This document shows, piece after piece, positions 9,951-21,315 of a DNA stretch of 64,000 bases. Position 1 is the first letter of the stretch. Each line of letters starts with the position of its first letter. The stretch lies in NCBI GenBank assembly GCA_963921425.1, contig OY992832.1, forward strand, positions 27,617,489 through 27,681,488, written 5' to 3'. The notes beneath the pieces were generated by a model. It was not told where the DNA came from. It did not search any database and saw only the letters and a list, made by a program, of their open reading frames with translations. The translations under genes were made by a program, and so were the position numbers. The stretch comes from Dryas octopetala (lineage: Eukaryota; Streptophyta; Magnoliopsida; Rosales; Rosaceae).

Positions 9951-12059
9951 TCAAGAACTTGGAATAGGAAGGAATGGTCTTGATGGCATTGAGGAGTGGA
10001 ATGTTGATGTCCACTTTCTTGAACAACTTAAGAAGCTCATTCTTCTCTTTCTCTTTCTTTGCCTTAGCTTCTTGCTTCTTTTGAACTTGAGGAATGGAAG
10101 TGGTGGCTCAAAATCTTGCACTATATTCAAAGGAGGGTTGAATGTGATACCTCTCTTGAATGGTCTATCGGATTGCTCTTTCTCTTGCTTCTCCTTGATG
10201 TTACTCTCGGCCTTGGTATTAAGATTGTCCTTCAAAGCCTTAGGATAACCATCATTGTAGCCCAAATTCACCTCACTATCACCTAATTCCATGACCTTCC
10301 CTTTGTTCTTCTCTTGCTTCTCAAATCTGGGTGGTGCAAGTGGCTTTCCTTGTTGTGCATTGGTGTGCTCCCTAGGTTGCTCTTGTACCTCTTCCTCAAA
10401 GCTTGGCAATGTTACTTGATTGTTGTACTCCTTGCCACTTCTCAAGGTAGTGATAAGTTTAGCTTGCTCATGCTTTGGATTGTTCTCAACCATGCTTGGA
10501 AACACACATTGCTTCCTTTCTCTAACCTCATTGACCAATTGCCCCATTTGCATCTCAAGTTTGTTCAAACCATTGCTTAGAATGTTGATCTTTTCATCTT
10601 GCTTGGCTTGATTTCCTTTGCTCTCTATGATGAAACTAGTTAGCAAATCTTCAATAGAGGGTTTTTTGATTACCTCTTGATGCATTTGTTGTTGTTGTGA
10701 AGGAGCTTGGTAGGGTGCCCTAGGAGCTTGATATGAATTGATGGCTCCTTGGTTGTTGAATGAAGACCTACTAGCACCTTGATAGCTACCATTAGGCCTT
10801 TGAAACCCTTTGCCTTGCTCACGACTTGGATAGGATGGTGCTTGAGGTGCTTGTGGTTGGTCACTCCATCTAAAGTTTGGATTGTTTCTCCAGCCCGAAT
10901 TGTAAGTGTTGCTATAGGGATCATTCCTTGGTCTTTGTTGATAACCAAGTTGGCTGCATTGCTCCATAAATTCTGGAAATGAACCTCCTTGAGGACATTG
11001 CATTGTCTCATGTTGCAAGCTCTCACATATCATACAACTATGCTCCACTTCCTTGCTTGCCATAGATGAAGATGGTGCATAGCTAGAATTCCCTTGTTGA
11101 GCATTGAGAAGCAAATCAAGCTTCTTGTTCATTGTGGCCTCTATCTTCTTCAATTCTTGTTGCACATTGATGTGAGAAGTGTCCATGTCAAATACTCCTC
11201 TTCTTTGTTGCTCTTTCATAGATAAGTACACATCCTTCATTGGCAACCTATCATTGACATTGTCCCAAAATTGTGAAGTCTCACTCAAATTGTCAAGAAC
11301 CTCTACGGCCTCCCTTTCGGTTTTGTCCATAAAGCTTCCTCCACATGCATAGTCCACTCTTCTCCTTGTCTCTTGAGTCAACCCATTGTAGAAAAAGTTG
11401 AGAATCATCCACTTGGTGAGACCGTGATTAGGGCAACCATTTTCCATATCTTTGAATCTCTCCCATGCTTCATGAAATAGCTCATTAGGTTGCTCCCTAA
11501 ATTGCATTAAGAGTTGCCTAAGAGCATTGGTCTTTGATGGTTGAAAGAACTTTTGGAGAAAGCTCTTTTGCATTTCCTCCCATGTGTGGATGCTTGCGGC
11601 CGGCAACTTGTACAACCATTGCTTAGCTTTGTCCTTCAATGAGAATGGGAAAAGCCTTAACCTTAAATTGTCCTCATTAATTCCATTTAGTTGTACGGTT
11701 GAGCAAGCTTCACAAAATTCGGTGATGTGCAAATAGGGATCACTACTTGTCATTCCATGAAAGCTAGGTAACAATTGCAATGTACCTGGCATGATCTTAA
11801 ATGCATTTGTACAAGGTGGAAGCACAATGCAACTAGGATGAGTGGCCAAAAGAGGTAGTGTAAAATCTCTCAAAGGTCTTTCTTCCTCTAGTGGTGGTGG
11901 AGGTGGATTCCTATCCCCCATCCTTGCTTCCTTTGGAGGTGATTTTTCCCTTGTCTTCCTTGTACCTCTTTCTCTTGATCTACCCCTTGTAAATTCTATC
12001 AATTCCTTCCCACTTCTCAAAATAATGTGTGAACTTGAAGTGGTTGGGTTTTCACTCAT
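9951..12059 (-). CDS. Gag of Athila-type element B
   Basis: An open frame of 702 codons starting MSENPTTSSSHIILRSGKEL. The capsid-like retrotransposon Gag domain spans roughly residues 110-230 (LRLFPFSLKDKAKQWLYKLP, FLQKFFQPSKT, WERFKDMENGCPNHGL). A single CX2CX4HX4C zinc knuckle, CMICESLQHETMQC, is at residues 342-355. A Q-, S- and P-rich stretch follows, then a coiled, charged tail. Near the end (about 10090-9951) the reading frame appears shifted relative to the usual Gag-protease junction, and a stop and another frame separate it from protease. It is long and mostly open, but the shifted C-terminus and the loss of pol functions make autonomous activity unlikely. Confidence 0.85.
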   Translation of the reverse strand: MSENPTTSSSHIILRSGKELIEFTRGRSRERGTRKTREKSPPKEARMGDRNPPPPPLEEERPLRDFTLPLLATHPSCIVLPPCTNAFKIMPGTLQLLPSFHGMTSSDPYLHITEFCEACSTVQLNGINEDNLRLRLFPFSLKDKAKQWLYKLPAASIHTWEEMQKSFLQKFFQPSKTNALRQLLMQFREQPNELFHEAWERFKDMENGCPNHGLTKWMILNFFYNGLTQETRRRVDYACGGSFMDKTEREAVEVLDNLSETSQFWDNVNDRLPMKDVYLSMKEQQRRGVFDMDTSHINVQQELKKIEATMNKKLDLLLNAQQGNSSYAPSSSMASKEVEHSCMICESLQHETMQCPQGGSFPEFMEQCSQLGYQQRPRNDPYSNTYNSGWRNNPNFRWSDQPQAPQAPSYPSREQGKGFQRPNGSYQGASRSSFNNQGAINSYQAPRAPYQAPSQQQQMHQEVIKKPSIEDLLTSFIIESKGNQAKQDEKINILSNGLNKLEMQMGQLVNEVRERKQCVFPSMVENNPKHEQAKLITTLRSGKEYNNQVTLPSFEEEVQEQPREHTNAQQGKPLAPPRFEKQEKNKGKVMELGDSEVNLGYNDGYPKALKDNLNTKAESNIKEKQEKEQSDRPFKRGITFNPPLNIVQDFEPPLPFLKFKRSKKLRQRKRKRRMSFLSCSRKWTSTFHSSMPSRPFLPIPSS

Positions 12060-12510
12060 ACACCTATCAAGAGAGCAAGAACACTATAAGTCACAAGGAT
12101 AAAAGAAAGAAACTCAAGATAGCATCCAATGTCAATAAAAGAAAAGAGTAACTAACAAATGTATACAAAGTAATACACAAAAAGTGAAACAATTAAACTA
12201 AAACGCAACAGAAAACTACTTTATGACCTCTGCTCAGTTTTTAGCTTATAACTTTTAAACCGTTGATCCAATTTTGACGTTCTTTATATGGTTGGATTCA
12301 GGACGAAAAAATAAAGAACCTTAATTGAACCAAATTTGCAAAGAAGCAACCAAACAAAGCAGTTTAATCAATAAAGAAACACTACGTTTTCTAACAAAGT
12401 AAAAACAAATTTAAAACTAAAAATTCGAATTTTTTTTTTGTATCTTTTATACGGAATAAAATTAACCCTAAATGCAACCAAACTAAGGATCAAAGTCTAA
12501 GGACTCCAAT
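12060..12510 (-). other. Leader of element B between primer site and gag
   Basis: About 450 bp of AT-rich sequence without an ORF, between the primer site and the gag start on the minus strand. I see nothing else in it. Confidence 0.6.
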
Positions 12511-12527
12511 CCCCGGCAATGGCACCA
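12511..12527 (-). other. Primer binding site of element B, tRNA-Asp type
   Basis: The complement reads TGGTGCCATTGCCGGGG. It matches the 3' end of plant tRNA-Asp except for two transition-type differences, both at positions that would be CpG in the perfect site (TGGCGCCGTTGCCGGGG). tRNA-Asp primers are typical of Athila elements. Confidence 0.82.
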
Positions 12528-12533
12528 AAAACT

Positions 12534-14480
12534 TGTTATTATCCTACCTCAAGTGCAAGGTTGTCAAGTTTTAGTATGGAAATGGAAGTAGGGGGTTGTC
12601 GTACCCAAGAGATTGGATTAGGATTTCAATCACAAGCTAGATTGATTTTAGGGTTATAAAACTAACAAACAACCTACTATGTAGTACGTAAAGTCAAGAC
12701 TAAACATAATGGTATGTGCAAATGTGTAGTGTTGAGTTGTTGTTTGGTTGATAGATGGTACGTAACACTAGAATATTTGAAACTAACAAATGAAAATACA
12801 AGCAAATTGAAGTACAAATTAAATTCGATGATGATGAAGGATTTGGCGTTATTAGTGGTTCACACTAACCCTCCCTTGTAACAAACAATGCAATTAATGA
12901 TTATGCCAAATTAGATAGATTAAATTCCCTCCTAACCCCCGATCAAGGTAAATTAGGGTACATCCTCTTTCATGTTATCAACTATCCCAACCAATGTGAT
13001 AGGTAACTACCTAAGATTAATGCCATAGCAAACCCTAGGTGCATAAAGTTCTAAGGATGAGGAATCCAAGCAATTAAAACAATCCAACAAGGGTGTTTTT
13101 AAATTACCATGCTCTTATGCAACAAGCTTTAGAAACTAAAGGTTACCAATCTTCAATTTCTAAATGACAACATTTCTCATATGCACAAGTGGTAAATTCA
13201 CACATATAAGTCATGATCTTTAAACTAGCATAAGAGCATATATATCCAAAATGGCATTTATATCACAAATCACAAAGTCATTACATGGTTGGGCTAGGGT
13301 TAGATCCCTAGCCCCAAATCAAGAAACTACTCACTAGCCATAAAAGTTACAAACAACATCACAAATTGAAACATAAATGGAAACAAGAAGGAAAAGAGAA
13401 AACTCTAGATGTTGAAGTCAAGCTCCCAAGGGGTGTCACTCCTCCAAGGATGCCCAAAATAGCTTCTTGTCCCAAGTGCCTCCAAGCTCCTCTTGCAATA
13501 ATGGTGGTGAATATGGTAGATGGGTGTTGTGATGGTGTTTGGCTTTTTGGAGAGGAAGAGTTGATGGAGGGAAGATGGAGAAAAGAAATGATGTAGAGAG
13601 ATGAGAAAAGGCTAGGGTTTTGGAAGATGGAAGATGAGATGTGTGTTTTTGAGATGAGATGATGAAATGAATGATGAAATGAGTGAAATTAGAGAGGATG
13701 GAGGGGAGAGCTCGAAAATGAGAGAGTGTTTTATGGTTTGGGTGAGTTGTTATGTCTAGAATATGTGGCTAGGATTAAAATAAAATGAAGGGATAAAGTT
13801 TGGTTAATTCAAAAATGAGAATATTTCATCTTATCCCTCAATGGATGATCCTTAAAGGATGTTGAGATAGGTAGATGTTCTCTTTGCCTCATTTAAAGCC
13901 TTCACATTGTGGTTTCTGAATTTTACTTAGAATGGGCAAACAAAGGGGAAGGAAAGAGAGCATGTGATAGGCAATTACCCAAAATGGAAAGATGCCTTGG
14001 GACCACTTTATCCTTTTTGCTGACAGGATTTCTGAGCTGTGTTTGGAGAGCAATTTGGAGGTTTTAACCAACTCATAAATTTACGTTTTATATATCAATA
14101 GAAAGCCCTGGATGTATTCTTTCCAACCATATATTATATGCCTCAATCCAAGCTCAAAGCAAAACGTTATGCCCCACACAATGCAGCTGACTCAGTTCTC
14201 CTCGGGTGCAGTTTTGGGCTGACTTTGAAATTCAAAATGAACACCTTAGAAGTCTTCAAAAGTCACGAAATTTAATCTGTAATAACTTCAAGGTGTTAGC
14301 TTCTATCTCCAATTGGATTCATGTTAAAATCTATTAAGGAGAATAAATGGTGAAATTTCTCATTTTATTGTTCGGAATCTAAAAACACAAATCTAAATGA
14401 AATTTAAAGCTTTTAATCAAATGAACTCACAAAAACTAAGTAAGAGGAATATAAAAGGATATGAATTTATGAACATATCA
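12534..14480 (-). repeat. 5' LTR of element B
   Basis: A 1947-bp LTR. On the + strand it runs from TGTTATTATCC to GAACATATCA, so in element direction it starts TGATATGTTC. It matches, inverted, the LTR at 41598-43521. Short ORFs in it have no recognisable content. Confidence 0.9.
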
Positions 14481-14485
14481 GGGCA

Positions 14486-15033
14486 CAAAACAGCAGTAGA
14501 CCTCTCTCAGGGGCTAAGGCACATTTAGTAAACCGCGAATCTTGGGAGCAAGCACAGCGAATTGTATTGGAGAATGCCTCAGAAGTTGAACCTTATGCCG
14601 AGTAAGTGTATTTATTCACCACTTAGACTTATAACATATTGAATCTAATTTAATTTCAAATCATCATTGTGATGTTTTTGTTTGGAATCTGTTGGTAGAG
14701 AACACAAAGCCTACTTGAAAGAATTACATTCAAGTAAAAAAAAAAAAAGTGATAAGTAGTTGCTAGAAGCCCACAACCGCGAATTTATATACTGGTTACG
14801 TCAAAAAGTATGCTATTTTGTTACCTTTACAAAGATTTGACTGTTACAAATTTTTGGTGTTTTGGAAAAGTTTTACAAAGTGTAACTCAATCTTTGTTAC
14901 CATAAGTTTTACATCTAATTGAACTTGGAGAGGTGGAGATAACGACGTCATTGAGGCGGCTAGCTCAAGATCCACCAATGAGTGTGCTGAAGTATGAGGG
15001 TTATGAAATTGGGGGGTGTCATTTTCACACAAA
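14486..15033 (+). pseudogene. CACTA TnpD-like transposase, part 2
   Basis: Continuation of the old CACTA transposase after element B. It contains a WEQAQRIVLENASEVEPY segment (about 14545-14600), an apparent intron (donor GTAAGT near 14602, acceptor TTGGTAG near 14698), then EHKAYLKEL and LLEAHNREFIYWLRQKV (about 14760-14810), and finally YEGYEIGGCHFHT just before CACTA element C. These are typical of the region between DUF4218 and DUF4216 in plant CACTA transposases. A stop codon and an A-run of 13 (14735-14747) disrupt it. Confidence 0.78.
15031..15033. other. 3-bp target duplication of CACTA C, left copy
   Basis: AAA here is repeated at 24650-24652. A 3-bp duplication is diagnostic of CACTA elements. 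With one copy and the insert removed, the transposase reading frame passes through the site in phase (HFHT then KARDN). Confidence 0.85.
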
Positions 15034-15260
15034 CACTACAAGAAAAATTGTAATAGACATCACTTTTTTAATATCAGTTTTTACATTAACCGATACTGTA
15101 TATTTTTAGATATCGGTTAATTTTGTAAACGATATCTAAACTCATTAACATATCACTATTTTTTTTTTCTGATATCTTAATTTTGCACTGTTGATTAAGT
15201 TTTTTTAAAAACTGATATGTAAAAATCATATCTGATATCTATATTTGACAAAAAAAAACA
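15034..15260. repeat. Left terminal and subterminal repeats of CACTA C
   Basis: After the terminal CACTACAAGAAAAAT come repeated motifs such as ATATCAG, GATATCGGTTAA, CGATATCTAAA and TGATATCT in both directions. Such arrays bind the TnpA-type protein in En/Spm elements. Confidence 0.8.
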
Positions 15261-15805
15261 TGGGGGAATTTTTTCACCTAACTTAAAAATTTTGGCTAAG
15301 TGTGTCCCAACCCCAGTCACGATATCCACACACACACATTCCCTTCTATGCAGACATCTTCTTCTCTCTCACCCTCTCAAACACAAACTGAGACACACAC
15401 TCGATCGCCGCCATTCTCGATCTCTTTCTCTCTCGTCTTGTTCTCACTCAGACCTTGCCGTCGAAGTCGAAGTTGCCGTCGGCGGTCAAGTACGAACTAT
15501 CTCATCCTCCTGGGTTGCGGCGTCAAAAGGTAAGTTCAGTCTCATCTCTCCTGGGTTCTCTCTTTATCTATGTCCTCTTCTCTCTATCTCTCTATCCTCT
15601 TCTCTCTTGTTGTTGTTTAGGTTTTTATTCAAATTAGGGATTTCCTTAGGTTCGTTTGCTTCTCGAAATTAGGGGTTTTCTTGGTTTTCAATTTCTTTCT
15701 CTTTGGAACATGATATTGTCACGTATTTAATTCACTAGGAGGATCTGTTACTGAGAAAGATTTGCTAGGAAACTATCTTGCTATGTTTACAAGTTTTGTT
15801 CACAG
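15261..15805 (+). other. Leader-like sequence upstream of the citrate synthase exons
   Basis: No confirmed coding. A CT-rich stretch with many TCTCTC runs (15350-15610) looks like a plant 5' untranslated region or first exon. Possible splice donors (AAAGGTAAG near 15527-15535) precede an AT-rich, intron-like part. The overlapping short ORFs are low-complexity. It may be the captured 5' end of a host gene, but I cannot name the gene from it. Confidence 0.4.
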
Positions 15806-16491
15806 TAAAACTTCCTTACTTGACCCAGATGAGGTATATATTTGAATAATAATGGTCTGACTATATTTGAATTACTCAGTCTTGAAATTCCATGAATTAT
15901 TGAATTAGGGAATTTCTTTCATCACTCTACTAATTAGTTGACATAATTGTGGTAATATGATATATTGATTGTTGTTTTGTAGGGAATTCGCTTTAGGGGT
16001 TTGTCAATTCCAGAATGCCAGAAAGTATTGCCATCTGCAAAGCCTGGCGGTGAACCTTTGCTTGAGGGCCTTCTGTGGCTACTCTTAACAAGAAAGGTAT
16101 GCTTTTTCGTTTGAGGGATAAGCCATTACATGAAACTTTGACAATGAACTTTTAAAAAAGAAAACAATGTGTCAATTTAACATAATCTGTAGCCATAAAA
16201 GATATTTGTGACTATGTATTAACCTTCTGGCCGGTCCTTCTAGAAGATGTAGACTCAGCTGAATGTCACAGTTAAACCTGGAGGAATATAAATTGCCTAT
16301 AAGGCTGCAATATGTACCAGCATACTATTTATATTTATTAATTATTATTATTATTTTTTATTTGTGCATGGTAGTTTTGGTGCATCTTAAAATTAAACAC
16401 ACTTTTTGCCTTGCCTATGTGCCATAGGTACCAAGCAAAGAGCAAGTAGATGCGTTATCCAAGGAGTTGAGGAGTTGTGCCATAGTTCCAG
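15806..16491 (+). pseudogene. Captured mitochondrial citrate synthase fragment (three exons)
   Basis: Three exon-like blocks, each bounded by AG and GT: 15806-15833 (TSLLDPDE), 15983-16096 (38 codons, including [17 protein letters not shown] and [15 protein letters not shown]) and 16428-16491 (VPSKEQVDALSKELRS). In order and spacing they match the N-terminal third of plant mitochondrial citrate synthase, which condenses acetyl-CoA and oxaloacetate in the matrix. The catalytic His and Asp lie further downstream in the enzyme and are absent. The frame is open in all three blocks. The solo LTR at 16590 lies in the presumed following intron. This is a captured fragment, not a working gene. Confidence 0.85.
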
Positions 16492-16584
16492 GTTCAATAG
16501 CTTATATTTCTCTATTTCACTGGCCATAATTTGCCGCTCTGGCTCCATTCAATAGATATTACTTATTTTACTTTAGTGGTATAG

Positions 16585-16589
16585 GCTAT
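16585..16589. other. 5-bp target duplication of solo LTR, left copy
   Basis: GCTAT at 16585-16589 is repeated at 19461-19465. Confidence 0.88.
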
Positions 16590-19460
16590 TGTAACGACCC
16601 GACCCAAATTTTCACTAGAAATTTAAATTTTTATTTAACTATGTTTTTAAGAGATTTTTTTTAAGGTGTGAAATTGCATTTTAAAGATTTTGAGATTTAT
16701 TTGGAAAATAAAAAGGTTTTGATTTAATTGTTAAATTTCGTTTTAGCTTGGGTTTGACCCAAAAGTTGACTTTTAAAATAAATGGGCTTTCGATTTTGAC
16801 TTCGGGTCCGTTAGATAGGTTTCGATCCCCCGAGTTTATAGACACGTAGCACGCTTCGATCTGAGTTACAGTTTGAAAGATATGGGCGTTTGAAGCGAGG
16901 GGCAATTTCGTAAAATGACAAATTGAGGTTTAAAAATCAGATTTTCTAGAAATTTCTCTCTCTCTAGAACACTCTCTCTCTCTCCTTTATATCTCTCTCT
17001 CCCCGCACTCTCTCTCGCGCTGTCTTCACTCCACCCCCGCACCCTCTCCCCTGCGCGCACCAGCCCCAGCCACCCCCACTCACCTCGCCGTCGATCGCCA
17101 CTCGCCCACCTGGCCTCTGGCTCCGGCGAGCTTCCCCCCAGGCGCCGACCACCCCCCGGCCTCCTCTTTCCCCGAGTTCTCTCTCTCTCCCTTTTCTCTG
17201 TGCGCGGCCAACCCAGCTACCCAGTCACTTTCGGCGGCTTTTCCATCGACCCCGACCACCGGCGACCTCCCACGTCGGCCGATCAGCTCAGCCCGACCCT
17301 CCCCCAGTTAGCCAAGCCCCCCTTGTGCGTCGGTGCTGCTCGAAAAGGCCACACAGGGCCGTCGATTTTTCCCTCCATTTTCAGTCAAATTTCACCTCAA
17401 ATCTTTGTGATTCTTGGTGGGTTTTTCTACTCTAGGTACGGGCTTTCTTTTCTATATTTTTGGTAGAGTAATTTTTGAAGAAATCTGAAACTTGGAATTT
17501 GATTTAGGAATCCATTTCGGGTCCCCTTGAATTCCGAATTTTGGGGTGTTTCTTGATGTTTGTTTGGATAATTACACCCTATGAAACCTCTATGATTATT
17601 TAGAATTGAAAATTTTGTGTGGCTTTAAGAAAAAAAAAAAGGGGGTATTTTTAACTAAATTGATTTTGGAGCCGCCGCCTTGGGCGGCACCCATGGTGAC
17701 CTCGACCCCCACAGTCACCTTTTGGATGTAAGTTTATCTTAGAGCCATTGTTGAGTTGATTGTTGATCTTGGGTAGGTTGGAAGTGATTTGAGAAACCGA
17801 AAAGTGTTTCAGACCGTAATTGGAGACTAATTTTACGGTTTTGTTGTGCATTTTAGGCGAGACGACCGTGGTTCGTGACGATTCGGCGGAGAATCGAAGC
17901 TAGGGCTGTCACTGTGAGTGGACTAACTTTTAATCTTTTTGAAATGTTTTATTTTTAAAAATGTTTATGGAAGTTTATAATTTAATTTATAATTGTTTTC
18001 TAATTATTGTTGAGAAATAAAAATCCTTGAGTTGGTTGTTTAATATTTAATAAGTTATAAAAATAGTATCATTTTAATTATTCTGTGTTGTTGATTTTAA
18101 TTTGGGACTTGACCAATGGCAATGGATTTCGGATTTCAAAATGTGTTCATAAATAAGTTTTAAAACCTAGGTTTACATGTTGATTTTTCTGAGTTGTTGG
18201 ACTTTGGAAAAGAATCTAGTCTCTTGTTTCATTCACGCGGTTTATTTAATAATTTGGGTATTGTCGAAAGTTTGGATTTGTTTCATGTTTATTTGAAATA
18301 ATACACTTTGGCATTTTGATTTAAGTTTTGTTGGAAGGGTTCGATAATATTTGCTTTCGATGAGAAAAGATTTATTATTTGGTTATGAAAAATTGTTTTC
18401 AAACCACCCTTTTGCAGTACCCTCCAGATTATCAGATACATAGGTCTTTGGGACCCATCACGGCACACATATAGGCTTTGGGCCGTGTGTCGGGATGCTT
18501 CGCCCTTTGGAGGCTGCTCTGCGTGCACGTATGACCAGGATTGCCTGCACGTGCTGATTTATTCACACGTGTGTATGGCCAGGATATTGCCTGCACGTGT
18601 TGGATTTACTCCACACGTGTGTATGGCCAGGATATTGCCTGCACGTGTTGGATTTACTCCACGCGTGTGTATGGCCAGGATATTGCCTACCTGTGCGATG
18701 CAGGAATTCCGCACAGGTGTATGGCCAGGATTATTCAGGGTATATAGCATGGTGGAAAATGAATTTGGCTATTTTCAGAAATTATAAAATATGTTTTTAA
18801 GTGAGGGATTTCTTTTGAATTCTATCAAGGTTGTTGTTACGATGTTTTACGGTTCGTTTGTTTTTAAGAAATTGTTATCTTGAGAAAATACATATTGTTT
18901 TATGGGATTCTTTTAAGTTTAATTAAATTTTATGGTTTTAAACTGGGGGATTTCAAAGAGTGACGTGAGGTTTTAGAGCTAAACGTGGTTTTGAAGGATT
19001 TTCTGAAACAGGAAGTTTACTTTTATTTTCGTTTTCTATTAAACTGTCCACTCACTGAGTTTGTCTCATGGTTTATTTTCTTTTGTCTTAAATTGTCCCC
19101 CCAGGTAGTAGCTTTGGTGGAGGTCGAGCCAATCACGTCGAGGCGGTTACATCTCTATTCCTTCTCGGACCAGTAGGCGCCTTTTAATTTTTGTAAAAAT
19201 TCTTTGTAATAAATTAGAGGCTCTGATAACCACTTTAAATTTTGAGTTGGATTCTCTGTGAAATTTGTTGGGTCTGAGACCCTTTTTGGTTGTGGTAGAG
19301 GTGATTGCGGTTTAGAAGTTCTTTTAACAGGTATTGAAATTTCTGGGTTAGTCCATTTTTAGGGGAGGTTCTGCCGAATTTTCGGTAGGATTTTCCTTGA
19401 ATTTGGATTCCCACAGGACCTCTCCGGGTTTCAGGGTGTAATCCGGGGGCGGTCCTGTCA
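16590..19460 (+). mobile_element. Solo LTR, same family as element A
   Basis: Starts TGTAACGACCCGACCC and ends GGTCCTGTCA (2871 bp). It is flanked by GCTAT duplications and has no interior or second LTR, so it was left by recombination between the two LTRs. It is related over its length to the element A LTR but clearly more diverged. It holds three tandem 48-bp units at about 18564-18700 built on GTATGGCCAGGATATTGCC. Small ORFs read through these units on both strands and are not genes. Confidence 0.93.
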
Positions 19461-19465
19461 GCTAT

Positions 19466-20623
19466 GACCATTTAGAGGATAACAATTCTTAATTAGTTAT
19501 AATATGAACAAGAATGCTATTTATAGCATGTGAAACATAAGTACTCTTAAAGAGGTAGAGCTGCCCAAACTTGTATTGTACTCTTAAACAAAATCCTTGG
19601 TATTTGTATTTTGACTTTGTGCTGGGATCTTTCCCTTTGTTTCCTTTTTTGACGTTATATTGTTAACTAAATTCATTGGTTAGTTGATCGATGATTTGTA
19701 ATTTCAGTTTGTGTTTGGGCTCAATCACCATAAATTTCCTTCATCCTAGATGAATATTTATAGGTGATTAATTGGTATTTTTGTATGTCTTGGTGAATCT
19801 GAAATTGGGTTTTCAATATATGGGGTGGCAGTATGGAGGCCAAACAGGCAACATTGTAGTTTGGATGGGAGATGAAATGCACAAGATCCCTGTTTTGGAT
19901 CTTAGTAAAACCAGTAACTTTTCATATTGGTTTAGATTTTCTGAGATTTTGCAGTGTGGCAGGTTTCTTGTTGTTGTCTGTAAACAAAATTCTTTCACTA
20001 ATTAAAAGGAAATAATGTTTATTTGGGGGCTGAACTTGTTTTGTTTCTTTGCAGGGCCTTTAAATTTTATTTGCTTCCGTGAAAATCATTTATACCCAGA
20101 GTTTGTTGGTATATGCCTATATGGTAAGGGTGCAACGTACTGTCTGAAAAAGCAAGGAAAACCTTTGATCTCTGCTTTAAGCAACTTAAGGCTTTTGCAG
20201 GTAACTTTTCTCTGCTTTTTTTCCTTTTATGATTGTGCAGCCAATTTTGTATATCAAATATACTTGACGGGAGCCCTCAGTGGTGGGGTCTGCGGCGGGG
20301 TGGTGGAGTGGGATTTTTTTCTTCTTTTTTTTTTCAGTGTAATATAAAGGCCTTGTGCCATGAAAGCATCATTAGAGAGGTCATTTTTCACAATTCATAC
20401 TATTCACTACCAAATTTTTGGGGATTATGGAATAGAATTGCAATGAATATATGTAAGAGCTAGGCTAGAAAATTTTGCATCCCCCCTCAGAAGTTAAAGA
20501 AAGTTGGCATGATGAAATTTTGCATGGTAGTAATGGTGCAAATCTGACAAAATGTTGCATCCCTTGGAAGTTAGAGAGGACATTTTTTTATTCATTTGTG
20601 TAATTATCTATTAAATCTTGCAG
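19466..20623 (+). other. Intron- and exon-like sequence within CACTA C
   Basis: AT-rich sequence with two open, exon-like islands. One, about 19825-19925, reads GQTGNIVVWMGDEMHKIPV; the other, 20055-20200, follows TTTGCAG, reads FICFRENHLYPEFVGICLYG and ends at a CAG/GTAAC donor. I cannot assign either to a family. They may be further captured exons. The rest shows nothing specific. Confidence 0.4.
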
Positions 20624-20683
20624 GTAGCATCCTTCAAGGACACAATTGCTAAGAAAGATGAGAAGATTGAGCGATTGCTGAAG
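20624..20683 (+). pseudogene. Captured exon resembling the neck region of a plant kinesin-14
   Basis: A 60-bp open block between TTGCAG and a GTCAAT donor-like site. Its translation contains VASFKDTIAKKDEKIERL, very close to the heptad segment that follows the motor domain in several plant kinesin-14 proteins. With so little sequence the match could be to another coiled coil. It lies in the same direction as the citrate synthase exons. Confidence 0.5.
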
Positions 20684-21273
20684 GTCAATACTAATGTCTA
20701 TTGATTGACATGACTTTCTCTTCATTATGAAGCCTAGAAGTCCCTTTCCTCTTGCAGCTTTTTTTTTTTTTTTTGGATTCTCATATCTTTTATCAATGCA
20801 ATAATTTCTTTGCTCTTGCAGTTGTTAACTTGTTGCAATATATTATGAAACTTTTGACTGCTTCATTTACAAACTATGAAATAGGACTGTATTAGATAGC
20901 TTCTAGGAAGTGTATGTATGTACAGTAAAAATATCTTAAATATGTCCTTTTTTTTTATTAAATGAAATCATTGTCATTTTCTAGAATTATATGGAAGTTG
21001 GACTTTTACCTTGATTATTCTTGTTTCAGAATTTTGTACATAGAAAGTTTCACTGGGGACATCTATTCATCTTATTGAAGACACTTTGTCGAATTACATA
21101 TATATAACCACAACATTTGTAGTTTTTCAATTGACTAGTGCTTGCATGTTCTGTTTACTTGTTTAATAGGAACACTGACTTCCACATTTGAGAAACAGAT
21201 TTCACATCTAGACAATTGGCAAGAGGAGGTCTACCTGAAGGTACATTTGAGAAACAGATTTCACATCTAAACA

Positions 21274-21315
<42 letters not shown>

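Larger units (their letters stand above)
7376..14480 (-). mobile_element. Athila-type Ty3/gypsy LTR retrotransposon B, deletion derivative
   Basis: In element direction (right to left): 5' LTR 14480-12534, tRNA-Asp-type primer site, leader, gag, protease, reverse transcriptase, then a jump straight to the 3' untranslated region and a 197-bp stump of the 3' LTR. RNase H, integrase and any envelope-like region are deleted, as is most of the 3' LTR. The GGGCA duplication shows that the insertion ends are original, so the loss came after integration or during reverse transcription. gag and pol also carry frameshifts. Confidence 0.9.

Noticed and set aside
13366..13596. Plus-strand ORF of 76 codons (MKHKWKQEGKEKTLDVEV)
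   Set aside because: It lies in the LTR of element B on the wrong strand. The other Athila-type LTR (41598-43521) does not keep it open.
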